In this document: positions 34,009-42,258 of the stretch, one piece after another
How the letters are laid out: the number at the start of each line of letters is the position of its first letter
How positions within the stretch are numbered: position 1 is the stretch's first letter
NCBI RefSeq assembly: GCF_004358675.1
Contig: NZ_SMZO01000026.1
Span: 1-51,138, forward strand
Source of the DNA: Meridianimarinicoccus aquatilis
GTDB taxonomy: Bacteria; Pseudomonadota; Alphaproteobacteria; Rhodobacterales; Rhodobacteraceae
Direction of reading: 5' to 3'
DNA length: 51,138 nucleotides
The notes under the pieces: generated by a model
What the model was told of the DNA's origin: nothing
The model's input: the letters and a program-made list of their open reading frames with translations, nothing else
The model's database searches: none
Translations under genes and position numbers: made by a program

Positions 34009-35495
34009 TGAGCGAACTGTCTAAACTCACCATCGCTGAAGCGCGCGATTTACTGCGCAAAGGTGATGTGACCGCAACCGACCTGACCGAAGCGTGTCTG
34101 ACAGAGATTGCGGATGCCGGCGCCCTGAACGCCTTTGTTCACGACACCGAAGATCAGGCGCGCACCCAAGCTGCACAGGCCGATGCCCGGATCAAAAATG
34201 GTGACGCGCCGTCCATGTGCGGCATTCCGTTGGGGATCAAGGATCTGTTCTGCACCAAGGGCACGCCATCGCAAGCCGCGTCAAACATTCTTGGCGGTTT
34301 CCGCCCCGAATACGAAAGCACGGTCACCGGCAAGCTTTGGGATGCAGGCGCAGTCATGCTGGGCAAGCTCAACATGGATGAATTCGCTATGGGGTCGAGC
34401 AATGAAACCTCGGCCTATGGCGACGTGGTAAATCCGTGGCGGCGCAAAGGGTCGGATGCGGCTTTGACACCGGGGGGCTCGTCTGGTGGGTCTGCGGCAG
34501 CGGTTGCAGCGGATCTATGCCTCGCGGCGACTGGTACCGATACGGGCGGGTCTATCCGTCAGCCAGCGGCGTTTACTGGCATCACCGGTCTTAAACCGAC
34601 CTATGGGCGGTGCTCGCGCTGGGGAATTATCGCCTTTGCCTCTTCGCTTGATCAGGCAGGCCCGATGACCAAGACGGTGCGCGACAGTGCAATCATGTTG
34701 CAGGCGATGGCCGGGCATGACGCGAAGGACAGTACCAGCGCAGACATTCCCGTGCCTGATTTCGAAGCTGCGCTGACCGGAGATATTCGCGGCAAGAAAA
34801 TTGGTCTGCCGCGCGAATACCGGATGGAGGGGATGCCGGCCGAGATTGAAAAGCTGTGGTCCGATGGGGCCGATATGCTTCGCGATGCCGGGGCCGAGCT
34901 GGTCGACATCACCTTGCCGCACACGAAATACGCGCTTCCAGCCTATTACGTTATCGCCCCAGCCGAGGCGTCGTCCAACTTGGCGCGCTATGACGGGGTG
35001 CGCTTTGGGCACCGGGCGAAACTGGGGCAGGGCGATGGCATCACAGAGATGTACGAGAAAACCCGCGCCGAAGGTTTCGGCCACGAAGTCCAGCGCCGCG
35101 TCATGGTCGGCACCTACGTTTTGTCGGCTGGATTTTACGACGCCTATTACAATCGGGCACGCAAAGTCCGCACTTTGATCAAGCGCGATTTTGATCAGGT
35201 CTTCGCAGACGGGATCGATGCGATCTTGACCCCTGCCACACCATCCGCGGCGTTTGGTTTGGGTGAAATGGCCAGTGCCGATCCGGTGCAGATGTATCTC
35301 AACGATGTGTTCACCGTGACTGTGAACCTTGCAGGCCTTCCGGGAATATCGGTTCCGACAGGCGCAGACTCCCAAGGCCTTCCCTTGGGTCTCCAGCTCA
35401 TCGGTCGCCCTTGGGAAGAGGGTGACTTGTTGAACCATGCGCTGGTCTTGGAACAGGCTGCGGGCTTCACGGCCAAGCCTGGCAAGTGGTGGTAA
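34008..35495 (+). CDS. gatA: Aspartyl/glutamyl-tRNA amidotransferase subunit A
   Basis: 495 residues. The amidase-signature triad is visible: lysine in [11 protein letters not shown], serine in [14 protein letters not shown] and the serine nucleophile in [15 protein letters not shown]. It supplies ammonia from glutamine for tRNA amidation. Coupled to gatC; the next gene starts one to two codons after its stop. Confidence 0.97.
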   Translation: MSELSKLTIAEARDLLRKGDVTATDLTEACLTEIADAGALNAFVHDTEDQARTQAAQADARIKNGDAPSMCGIPLGIKDLFCTKGTPSQAASNILGGFRPEYESTVTGKLWDAGAVMLGKLNMDEFAMGSSNETSAYGDVVNPWRRKGSDAALTPGGSSGGSAAAVAADLCLAATGTDTGGSIRQPAAFTGITGLKPTYGRCSRWGIIAFASSLDQAGPMTKTVRDSAIMLQAMAGHDAKDSTSADIPVPDFEAALTGDIRGKKIGLPREYRMEGMPAEIEKLWSDGADMLRDAGAELVDITLPHTKYALPAYYVIAPAEASSNLARYDGVRFGHRAKLGQGDGITEMYEKTRAEGFGHEVQRRVMVGTYVLSAGFYDAYYNRARKVRTLIKRDFDQVFADGIDAILTPATPSAAFGLGEMASADPVQMYLNDVFTVTVNLAGLPGISVPTGADSQGLPLGLQLIGRPWEEGDLLNHALVLEQAAGFTAKPGKWW

Positions 35496-35497
35496 GC

Positions 35498-36109
35498 GTG
35501 AACAGCGCGCGCGCCCTTACCGTGACAGCTTGCCTTGTGGCGCTGGGCCTGGGGGCGTGCGCGCCAACTTACGGGCCGGATGACACCGTGTCGCTCACAC
35601 CAATCAGCGCCGAATCCCGCGCCGCGCGCGATGCGGCTTTGCGCGGTGATCCGGTCAGCAGTAGCTCTGCCGCTCCGGCTGTTGCAGCGGGGACTGCAAG
35701 GACTGTGGCGGTCCAGCCGCTTGACGTCTCTCCGGGCCAGTTGGGCAATGACACCACCTATACCGGCGGACCAGCCGCACAGGTTTCTGCCACGCCCTCT
35801 GCGGCATCCTATGCCGTGGTCGAAGCAAAGCCGCTGCCCACGCGCCCCTCGGCGAGCAAATCGGGTACAGGGGTCGTTGCCTTTGCGCTTCAGACCGATC
35901 ATCCGGTCGGGCAATCGGTGTACCCACGTTCCGCGACACCTTCGGACAGAACAAGCCGGGCCTGCGCGCGGTACGCGTCTGCCGATCTTGCGCAAGCGGC
36001 TTTCCTGCAATCCGGGGGGCCTGAAAGCGACGGTCAGGGGCTGGACCCGGACGGTGATGGATACGCCTGCGCGTGGAACCCGGACCGCTTCCGCAGCGCC
36101 GTCAGGTGA
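35498..36109 (+). CDS. Lipoprotein with C-terminal excalibur-like calcium-binding motif
   Basis: 203 residues from GTG 35498 (an upstream GTG at 35486 overlaps gatA). Lipobox LGLGAC gives a lipidated cysteine. A long Ala/Ser/Pro/Thr-rich linker follows (about 25-145). The C-terminal CARYASADLAQAAFLQ, then LDPDGDGYACAWNPDRFR (DxDxDGxxC) matches the excalibur motif. It is likely an envelope-bound protein. Its stop overlaps the amidase start as GTGA, so it may assist peptidoglycan turnover. Confidence 0.75.
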   Translation: MNSARALTVTACLVALGLGACAPTYGPDDTVSLTPISAESRAARDAALRGDPVSSSSAAPAVAAGTARTVAVQPLDVSPGQLGNDTTYTGGPAAQVSATPSAASYAVVEAKPLPTRPSASKSGTGVVAFALQTDHPVGQSVYPRSATPSDRTSRACARYASADLAQAAFLQSGGPESDGQGLDPDGDGYACAWNPDRFRSAVR

Positions 36110-36792
36110 GCGCAGACCCGATCTGGCACCCATCGCCCAATTTTGGCGATCGCCGGGCGGGGGCGCTGCCTGATCTGATCGTTATTCACTATACTGCAAT
36201 GGCCAGCGCCAAAGCCGCGCTGGACCGCCTGTGCGACCCGGTTGCCGAAGTTTCGGCGCATTACCTGATCGGGCGCGACGGCACCTGTTGGCAAATGGTG
36301 GATGAAGCCGCACGAGCGTGGCACGCAGGCGCGGGGTCATGGGGTGATGTGCTGGACGTAAATTCCCGGTCTATTGGTATAGAGCTTGATAACAATGGCC
36401 AGAGCCCGTTTTCGGCCCCCATGATGGACAATCTTGAGGTGCTCTTGCGTCGAATCATGAAACGATGGGCGATTCCGCCGGAGCGCGTCATTGGGCATTC
36501 TGATATGGCACCGGGCCGCAAGGCTGACCCAGGTCCACGTTTTGATTGGCGCAGGCTGGCGCGACTTGGCTTGTCGGTCTGGCCTGAGCCAAAGGCAAAT
36601 TGCGACGTTGCGGGTTTTTCGGCGTCAATGTCTGCGGCGGGGTATCCCGATGCGCCGCTTGATTTGCAACTTTCCGTCCTGCGCGACAGGTTCAGACCGT
36701 GGGCGCAGGGCCCGCTTGACGGAACAGATGCGGGCATAGCAGCAGATCTTGCGCAACGCTTCGCGATTGACCGCGCCGGGCCAAGCGCCTAA
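36106..36792 (+). CDS. N-acetylmuramoyl-L-alanine amidase (AmpD/Amidase_2 family)
   Basis: 228 residues from GTG 36106. The zinc ligands and catalytic region are in VIHYTAM, SAHYLIGRDG and VIGHSDMAPGRKADPGPRFDW, the amidase_2 pattern. A short C-terminal helical domain (about 165-222) resembles a peptidoglycan-binding fold. No signal peptide is seen, so it is probably a cytoplasmic AmpD-like muropeptide recycling enzyme. It is coupled to the lipoprotein gene, and rnpB begins about ten bases past its stop. Confidence 0.88.
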   Translation: MSADPIWHPSPNFGDRRAGALPDLIVIHYTAMASAKAALDRLCDPVAEVSAHYLIGRDGTCWQMVDEAARAWHAGAGSWGDVLDVNSRSIGIELDNNGQSPFSAPMMDNLEVLLRRIMKRWAIPPERVIGHSDMAPGRKADPGPRFDWRRLARLGLSVWPEPKANCDVAGFSASMSAAGYPDAPLDLQLSVLRDRFRPWAQGPLDGTDAGIAADLAQRFAIDRAGPSA

Positions 36793-36801
36793 CAGCATCG
36801 T

Positions 36802-37174
36802 CGCGCGGATGGCTGGATGATCGCGGGCGGCAACGTTCGAGGAAAGTCCGGACTCCATGAAGCAATGGTGCCGGGTAACGCCCGGCCGGGGAAACCCGAG
36901 GGACAGCGCCACAGAGAACAGACCGCCGCGCATCTGTGCGGTAAGGGTGAAACGGTGGGGTAAGAGCCCACCGCGGGGCTGGTAACAGTTCTGGCACGGC
37001 AAGCCCCACCGGGAGCAATGCCAAATAGGGGTTCCGTGCGGCTATTGCCGCGGGCCGCTTCAGCCCAGGAACCCGGGTTGGCAGCTAGAGCGCGTCGGTA
37101 ACGGCGCGCCCAGAGGAATGGTCATCCAAGGGGGCAACCCCTGGACAGAATCCGGCTTACAGGCCATCCGCGCG
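36802..37174 (+). ncRNA. rnpB: RNase P RNA, bacterial class A
   Basis: About 372 nt. The conserved 5' core GAGGAAAGTCCGGACTCCA and 3' core ACAGAATCCGGCTTAC are present. P1 is formed by GCGCGGATGGC (36803-36813) and GCCATCCGCGC (37163-37173). It is the catalytic RNA maturing tRNA 5' ends. The ends are estimated from P1. The amidase stop is about ten bases upstream, so the promoter must lie inside that gene. Confidence 0.95.
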
Positions 37175-37271
37175 CTTTACTTGTTGATCCCTTTTGGTGT
37201 GACATCCCGACAGGAGCCTTGGCTGCGGAACCTGCTATCGTTGCTTCGGGACATAAAGGGAAGGAAACCTG

Positions 37272-37988
37272 ATGAGCTTTCTGAGAACACTTGCCACTGT
37301 TGCTGTGGGCGTTGCCGCCGCAAAGGGCGCATCCAAGTACAAGCAAATGGGCGGCATGGCCGGTCTTCAAGACATGTTCGCGTCTTCGGGCGGAACGGGC
37401 GGCATGGTCGATCAACTCTCGCAGATGGCCGAAAAGATGGGAGTTCCGGGAGCCGGAAATGCCATGCGTGATATGATGGCCAGTTTTGGCGGCGGCACCG
37501 GCGCGCAACCCGAAGCGGCGGCGGCCGGTTTTGGCGGTCTTATGTCTGCCATGGGGGGCGCAGCGGCCGCGGGCGGCAAGCAAGCCGATGACATGTTGTC
37601 GAGCCTGTTTCAGAACACACCTGTCGCGATGGCCGCTGAGGACAATGCAAAGCTGATGATCCGGGCGATGATTCAGGCGGCCAAAGCTGATGGCGAGATC
37701 GACGCAACTGAACAGGCCACCATTCTTGATGCCATCAAGGATTCCAGCCCCGAAGAGGTCGCCTTTGTGAAGGCAGAGCTTGCCGCGCCGGTGGATGCCA
37801 TGGGCTTGGCGCAAGACACGAGCGAGGCGATGAAGGCACAGGTGTATTCCACATCGCTGATGGCGATCCGCGTGGATAACGCGCATGAAGTTGCGTATCT
37901 CAAGCAGCTTTCCGATGGTCTTGGGCTCGACAAGGCGGCGCGCGACCGTGTGCATGCTGCAATGGGCCTGCCACCACTGCCAGCATGA
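37272..37988 (+). CDS. DUF533 / TerB-like protein
   Basis: 238 residues. A hydrophobic, Gly/Ala/Met-rich N-terminal part (about 1-115) could insert in the membrane. The C-terminal domain (about 120-235) has LMIRAMIQAAKADGEIDATEQATILDAI, which resembles TerB folds, and AMKAQVYSTSLMAIRVDNAHEVAYLKQLSDGLGLD. E. coli YebE is a related inner-membrane, Cpx-regulated protein. Role unknown. AAGGAAACCTG precedes the ATG. Confidence 0.85.
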   Translation: MSFLRTLATVAVGVAAAKGASKYKQMGGMAGLQDMFASSGGTGGMVDQLSQMAEKMGVPGAGNAMRDMMASFGGGTGAQPEAAAAGFGGLMSAMGGAAAAGGKQADDMLSSLFQNTPVAMAAEDNAKLMIRAMIQAAKADGEIDATEQATILDAIKDSSPEEVAFVKAELAAPVDAMGLAQDTSEAMKAQVYSTSLMAIRVDNAHEVAYLKQLSDGLGLDKAARDRVHAAMGLPPLPA

Positions 37989-38121
37989 GCGGGTGAGGCG
38001 CGGTTGTTTGGCCCAATACGAGCGCGCCGTCTAATCGCGCTTGACACCGCGCCGCCCATCCGTAAAAGGCGGGGTTCAAGGATTAGCGGGTGGCATGGCC
38101 GCCCGGTTGAGGAGTATTGAA

Positions 38122-38289
38122 ATGGCGAAGCCGACCACAATCAAGATCCGCCTGAACTCGACCGCGGGCACCGGCCACTTTTACGTGACCAAGAAGAATG
38201 CTCGCACCATGACCGAGAAGATGGTGATGAAGAAGTATGATCCCGTTGTGCGCAAGCACGTCGACTACAAAGAAGGCAAGATCAAGTAA
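38122..38289 (+). CDS. rpmG: 50S ribosomal protein L33
   Basis: 55 residues, [20 protein letters not shown] then [20 protein letters not shown]33 without the zinc-binding cysteine pairs (the C- type). GAGGAG lies eight bases before ATG 38122. It ends in a strong terminator. Confidence 0.97.
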   Translation: MAKPTTIKIRLNSTAGTGHFYVTKKNARTMTEKMVMKKYDPVVRKHVDYKEGKIK

Positions 38290-38319
38290 TCTTGTCGTTC
38301 TTAGTCAGGGACGTTTTCA

Positions 38320-38347
38320 AGGCCGCGCACTAGCGCGGCCTTTTTCT
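38320..38347 (+). terminator. Rho-independent terminator after rpmG
   Basis: GGCCGCGC-ACTA-GCGCGGCC with an 8-bp stem, followed by TTTTTCTTT. Confidence 0.92.
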
Positions 38348-38360
38348 TTGGGGTGACGGG

Positions 38361-38870
38361 ATGAGCACAGAATTGTCAGTCAGGTGTGCAGGCCCAAGAG
38401 ACATCGCCGAAGTGGATGTGCTGTTGGCGCGCAGCTATCCGGTGCTTCTCAAGCCTGATTACCCACCATCCGTGCTGGTGACGGCGCTGCCGTTGATCAG
38501 TCGCGTGCAGCCCACCCTTGTGACATGCGGTACCTATTACGTTGTGGAAGAGGTCCATACGGGCGCCCTTGTCGGGGCAGGGGGCTGGACGCCGGGTTCG
38601 CCGGGGAGGGGCAGGACTTCCCCTGCTTTGGGTCATATACGGCATGTGGTTTGTGATCACCGCCAAACGCGATGCGGAATTGGAAGAATGCTGATGCACA
38701 GGATTTTTCAAAGTGCATCGGACGCTGGTATCGCTAAGCTTGAGTGCCTCTCAACCCGGACGGCGGTGCCGTTTTATGCTGCTCTTGGATTTGTCAAAGA
38801 TCGCGCTGTGGACGTGCCTTTGCGGGCTGGCATTGTCTTTCCGGCGATCTCTATGCACCGAACACTGTAG
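38361..38870 (+). CDS. GNAT-family N-acetyltransferase
   Basis: 169 residues. The acetyl-CoA loop is in VVCDHRQTRCGIGRMLMHRIF (R-x-x-G-x-G/A pattern), followed by LECLSTRTAVPFYAALGF. Substrate unknown. The start ATG 38361 has a GGGGTGACGGG ribosome site region. It lies between the rpmG terminator and the Bax inhibitor terminator, so it stands alone. Confidence 0.85.
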   Translation: MSTELSVRCAGPRDIAEVDVLLARSYPVLLKPDYPPSVLVTALPLISRVQPTLVTCGTYYVVEEVHTGALVGAGGWTPGSPGRGRTSPALGHIRHVVCDHRQTRCGIGRMLMHRIFQSASDAGIAKLECLSTRTAVPFYAALGFVKDRAVDVPLRAGIVFPAISMHRTL

Positions 38871-38890
38871 TGCGACCGGGCGGTTCGGAA

Positions 38891-38919
38891 CGAAAAGGCC
38901 AGCCCGAAGGCTGGCCTGA
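38891..38919 (-). terminator. Rho-independent terminator of the Bax inhibitor-like gene
   Basis: On the minus strand AGGCCAGCC-TTCG-GGCTGGCC followed by TTTTC. A stable UUCG-type tetraloop. Confidence 0.85.
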
Positions 38920-38940
38920 TCTGTGTCATGCGTAAATTGC

Positions 38941-39717
38941 TTATTCGCGGTTGCCCAGGAATTGCAGTAGGAACATGAACATGTTGATAAAGTCGAGGTA
39001 GAGCCGCAAGGCGCCCATGATAGCCGCTTTGCCCAGCCATTCCTGATCGCCCGACTGCGCCATCTGGATGTACTCGTTCTTGATGCTCTGCGTGTCATAA
39101 GCGGTGAGGCCTGCAAAGATCAGAACACCGATGACCGAGATTGCGAACTGCAACGCCGAGGACGCAACGAAGATGTTGATCACCGACGCGACGATCAAGC
39201 CGATCAAGCCCATCATCAGGAAGGTGCCCATCGCACTCAGGTCTTTCTTCGTCGTGTAGCCATAAAGACTAAGCGACGCGAAAGCGATCGATGTCACGAG
39301 GAACGTGGTCACAATGGACGCGCCCGTGAACACGAGGAAGATGGAGCTGATCGAAAGGCCCATAACAGCCGCGAACGCATAGAATACGGTTTGTGCGGTA
39401 GCGGCGGACATGCGGTTGATGCCGGCGCTGAAGCCAAACACAAACAGCAGCGGTGCGAACATGATCAGCCATTTCAGCGGCGACGCGTAAATTGCGGCCC
39501 CGGTGCTTGTCAGATAAGTGTTCGCGGAAAGCTGGTAGGCGGTCGGAACGTCCGAGACAGCCAAGCCTGCGATCGCCCACGACACGAGCGCGGTGATGAG
39601 CATCCCCACCGACATCGTGCTGTAGACTTTGGTCATGTGGGTGCGAAGACCCTCGTCGATTTGTGCGGACCGCGTGCCTGTCGCGGCCCCGGCACGGATC
39701 GTGTTGTAGTCAGCCAT
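38941..39717 (-). CDS. Bax inhibitor-1/YccA family membrane protein
   Basis: 258 residues, seven hydrophobic segments. Family signatures: RTHMTKVYSTMSVGMLITALVSW at the first helix, IFAGLTAYDTQSIKNEYIQ and the C-terminal GALRLYLDFINMFMFLLQFLG. BI-1 proteins are pH-sensitive calcium leak channels or FtsH modulators (YccA in E. coli); the exact role here is unknown. GGAGG lies seven bases before the ATG. A 180-nt upstream region separates it from the oxidoreductase. Confidence 0.95.
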   Translation of the reverse strand: MADYNTIRAGAATGTRSAQIDEGLRTHMTKVYSTMSVGMLITALVSWAIAGLAVSDVPTAYQLSANTYLTSTGAAIYASPLKWLIMFAPLLFVFGFSAGINRMSAATAQTVFYAFAAVMGLSISSIFLVFTGASIVTTFLVTSIAFASLSLYGYTTKKDLSAMGTFLMMGLIGLIVASVINIFVASSALQFAISVIGVLIFAGLTAYDTQSIKNEYIQMAQSGDQEWLGKAAIMGALRLYLDFINMFMFLLQFLGNRE

Positions 39718-39824
39718 GTGATCCCTCCTGTTACATATGGGTCGCGTCCCAATGGGTCGCGGTCTTACATGTGAATATCGGCGAGGAGATATACCTTTTC
39801 AAGGCACAGAGCCCTATTACCGGA

Positions 39825-39845
39825 ACGATTTTGAAGCAAAATCGT
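39825..39845. repeat. 9-bp perfect inverted repeat between genes
   Basis: ACGATTTTG-AAG-CAAAATCGT between the quinone oxidoreductase end and the Bax inhibitor start, both minus strand. There is no T-run. It may be a transcript-end hairpin or a dispersed intergenic palindrome. Confidence 0.6.
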
Positions 39846-39899
39846 CGGGTACGCCGTAGTGCATGTATAAATGGCGGCAGGTGCAGGGTTTCCCGGGTG

Positions 39900-40859
39900 T
39901 CACGGGACGATTACGACCTTGCCGGTCGACTTTCGATCTCGCAGCAACGCAAGTCCTTCGGCGGCGTTTTCGAGGGCCAAGGTATGGCTGACATGTGGGT
40001 GCAAGTCCCCAGCGGTGTGCATGTTCAAGAGGTCTGACAGGGAGGTCGTCAGCGCCTTGGGGTCAAAGCCCAGATAGCCCCCCCAATAGAGGCCGTGAAC
40101 AGTGATGTTCTTGACCAGCAAGTAATTGGCCGGGATCTGCGGCACTTGTCCGGCGGCAAAGCCGATGACAAGAATACGCGCGCCCGGTTTGCAGGCTTTC
40201 ATGGAACTGGTGAAAAGCGGATCGCCCACGGCATCATAAACGACGTCGACGCCGCCCATCGCCTTGAGCCGGTCGCGAAGGTCTGGGGCATCGCTGTCAA
40301 GCACGTCATGTGCGCCTGCGGCCTTGGCGACCTCTAGTTTGTCTGCTCCGCGTGCGCAGGCAATCACTCGTGCGCCCAAGCGCGCGCCCAACTCTACAGC
40401 GGTCAATCCGACCCCGCCTGCGGCACCCAGAACCAACAGGGTTTCGCCTTTGCGCAGATCGGCGCGATGCGACAGGGCCAGATGAGAGGTGCCATAGGCG
40501 ATTTGGAACGCGGCGGCTTCCACATCGGTGATACTGTCCGGCAGGGGGACACAGCGCTCTGCCGAAATGCAGGCCATATCTGCGAGCCCACCTGACCCCG
40601 GTACGGCGGCGACCCGATCCCCGACTGACAGGCCATCAACGTTCGCCCCCAGTTTCGTGATGGTGCCAGCAATTTCCATCCCCAGCGTGATCGGCAGTGG
40701 TGGTTTCTCTTGATAGCGACCCTCGATCATCAGCAGATCGGCATGATTCAACCCACAAGCTTTGATGGCAACTTGCACCTCTCCGGGCTGCGGTTCGGGC
40801 GTTTCCTTCGTCACGAGCTTTGGGGTGGTTCCGAATTCTGAAATTTCGAAAGCGCGCAT
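39900..40859 (-). CDS. NADPH:quinone oxidoreductase family (zinc-independent MDR)
   Basis: 319 residues. The N-terminal GroES-like domain has GLNHADLLMIEGRYQEKPPLPITLGMEIAGT and VGDRVAAVPG; the Rossmann domain has LVLGAAGGVGLTAVELGARLGARVIACA. Zinc-binding cysteines are absent, as in quinone oxidoreductases. It probably reduces quinones or enals with NADPH. AAGGAG lies five bases before ATG 40859. Confidence 0.9.
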   Translation of the reverse strand: MRAFEISEFGTTPKLVTKETPEPQPGEVQVAIKACGLNHADLLMIEGRYQEKPPLPITLGMEIAGTITKLGANVDGLSVGDRVAAVPGSGGLADMACISAERCVPLPDSITDVEAAAFQIAYGTSHLALSHRADLRKGETLLVLGAAGGVGLTAVELGARLGARVIACARGADKLEVAKAAGAHDVLDSDAPDLRDRLKAMGGVDVVYDAVGDPLFTSSMKACKPGARILVIGFAAGQVPQIPANYLLVKNITVHGLYWGGYLGFDPKALTTSLSDLLNMHTAGDLHPHVSHTLALENAAEGLALLRDRKSTGKVVIVP

Positions 40860-41110
40860 ATCGTCTCCTTTAACGCAGCAGCAGATTAACCAACTGATCA
40901 ACTATAGGGCGCTGCGCACTAACAAGTTGAGTCGTTTTTGATGTAAAACAAATCAGCGAAACTGGGGAGGATCCCTGTTTTCCTGATGAAATCGCTATCC
41001 AGTACGGAGAACCCGCCTTTGCGGGAGCGGTTGGTTTGTGTCCATGATTGTCGCCGCTGCCATCGTGCTCGGAATGACGATTGCGAGTAGATTATTAGTA
41101 GGAGGTTTTC
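40860..41110. other. Intergenic region upstream of the HTH gene
   Basis: 251 nt between divergent genes. It must hold both promoters, but no convincing -35/-10 pair stands out. A 32-codon plus-strand ORF (41044-41142) with a hydrophobic start overlaps the HTH gene; it lacks a good ribosome site. No RNA gene is recognised. Confidence 0.4.
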
Positions 41111-41371
41111 ATGCCCCATCCAGTCGATATTCACGTAGGTAAGGTCATTCGTCAAATACGTCGCGACGCGGGATTGACCCAGCAACACTTGGCTGAACGT
41201 GTTGGAATCAAGTTCCAGCAAATCCAAAAGTACGAAACCGGTGCAAACCGGGTCAGCGCATCGCGTCTTTGGGAAATCTCTCGCGTGTTGAACGTTCCAA
41301 TCAGCCGCTTCTTTGAGGGATACACCCACGAAGAGCGTGAAAACGGGCGCATGGAAAAGTCAAACGCCTGA
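41111..41371 (+). CDS. XRE-family HTH regulator (PraR/SinR-like)
   Basis: 86 residues, little more than an HTH_3 domain: VGKVIRQIRRDAGLTQQHLAERVGIKFQQIQKYETGANRVSASRLWEISRVLNV in outline, with the recognition helix in FQQIQKYETG. Similar small regulators in alphaproteobacteria (PraR type) control surface or stress functions. AGGAGG lies seven bases before the ATG. I recall this gene commonly preceding hisN in roseobacters; target unknown. Confidence 0.88.
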   Translation: MPHPVDIHVGKVIRQIRRDAGLTQQHLAERVGIKFQQIQKYETGANRVSASRLWEISRVLNVPISRFFEGYTHEERENGRMEKSNA

Positions 41372-41418
41372 TTTCATGTGTTTGTGTGGGTGACAGAGCA
41401 CCCACGGAGAGCTATGAC

Positions 41419-41443
41419 GGCGGGGTATAAAAAAGGCCCCGCC
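41419..41443 (+). promoter_or_regulatory. GC hairpin covering the hisN ribosome-binding region
   Basis: GGCGGGG (41419-41425), an 11-nt loop TATAAAAAAGG, and CCCCGCC (41437-41443), ending one base before the hisN ATG. Any Shine-Dalgarno (AAAGG in the loop) is displayed or blocked by this fold. It could limit hisN initiation. A short overlapping ORF from ATG 41414, preceded by GGAGAG, would open it when translated. Confidence 0.45.
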
Positions 41444-41444
41444 A

Positions 41445-42257
41445 ATGCATTCTTCGACAGAATTAGACGACGACGTGCGACAGTCGCTTATCGGTGCGGC
41501 CCATGCCGTGGCCGATGCTGCAGCGCAGATAACGCTGGCAAATTTTCGCAGCGCAGCCCTTCAAACAGATAACAAGCAGGCCGGGGGGTTTGACCCGGTG
41601 ACCCAAGCCGACCGCGCTGCCGAGCAGGCGATGCGCGCGGTCTTGGCTGATCTGCGTCCCGACGATGCCATTCTGGGTGAGGAATTCGGCCCGAAAGAGG
41701 GCACGAGCGGGTTCATGTGGGTGCTTGATCCAATTGATGGGACCCGTGGGTATATCTCAGGTACACCGACATGGGGCACTTTGGTTGCTGTGAACGCGGC
41801 GCATGGGCCGGTGTTTGGCCTTGTCGACCAACCCTACACCGGCGAACGATTCGCGGGCGGGCTGGGAATTTCCGAACTTATGCGCGGAGAAACCCGGACC
41901 CCACTGAAAACTAAAGTTAATACGACGTTAGAAGCCTCCATTCTGTTTACGACGTTTCCGGAAATTGGAACCCCCAATGAACTTGTTTCATTCAAGCGGG
42001 TCGCCGAAAAAGTCCGGTTGGTGCGCTATGGAATGGATTGTTATGCCTATGCGCTGTTGGCGGCTGGGCAGATCGATCTTGTTATTGAGGCCGGGTTGAA
42101 TGCTTACGATGTTGCGGCCCCCATCGCGGTTATTCAAGCAGCCGGGGGCACAGTAACCAACTGGGAGGGCGGCCCTGCCCATGACGGTGGTCGTATTCTG
42201 GCGGCCGCCACGCCTGAGCTTCACCGTACAGCTTTGACCCTTTTGAAGGGTGTGTGA
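41445..42257 (+). CDS. hisN: Histidinol-phosphatase, inositol monophosphatase family
   Basis: 270 residues. The IMPase metal motifs are DPVTQADRAAEQAM, ILGEEFG, LDPIDGTRGYISG and, near the end, YDVAAPIAVIQAAGG. The IDGTRGYISG form is typical of HisN histidinol-phosphate phosphatases. It releases phosphate in the penultimate histidine step. The segment around 41905-41940 is AT-richer than the rest. The stop is just before the deaminase start, so the two are probably co-transcribed. Confidence 0.9.
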   Translation: MHSSTELDDDVRQSLIGAAHAVADAAAQITLANFRSAALQTDNKQAGGFDPVTQADRAAEQAMRAVLADLRPDDAILGEEFGPKEGTSGFMWVLDPIDGTRGYISGTPTWGTLVAVNAAHGPVFGLVDQPYTGERFAGGLGISELMRGETRTPLKTKVNTTLEASILFTTFPEIGTPNELVSFKRVAEKVRLVRYGMDCYAYALLAAGQIDLVIEAGLNAYDVAAPIAVIQAAGGTVTNWEGGPAHDGGRILAAATPELHRTALTLLKGV

Positions 42258-42258
42258 T

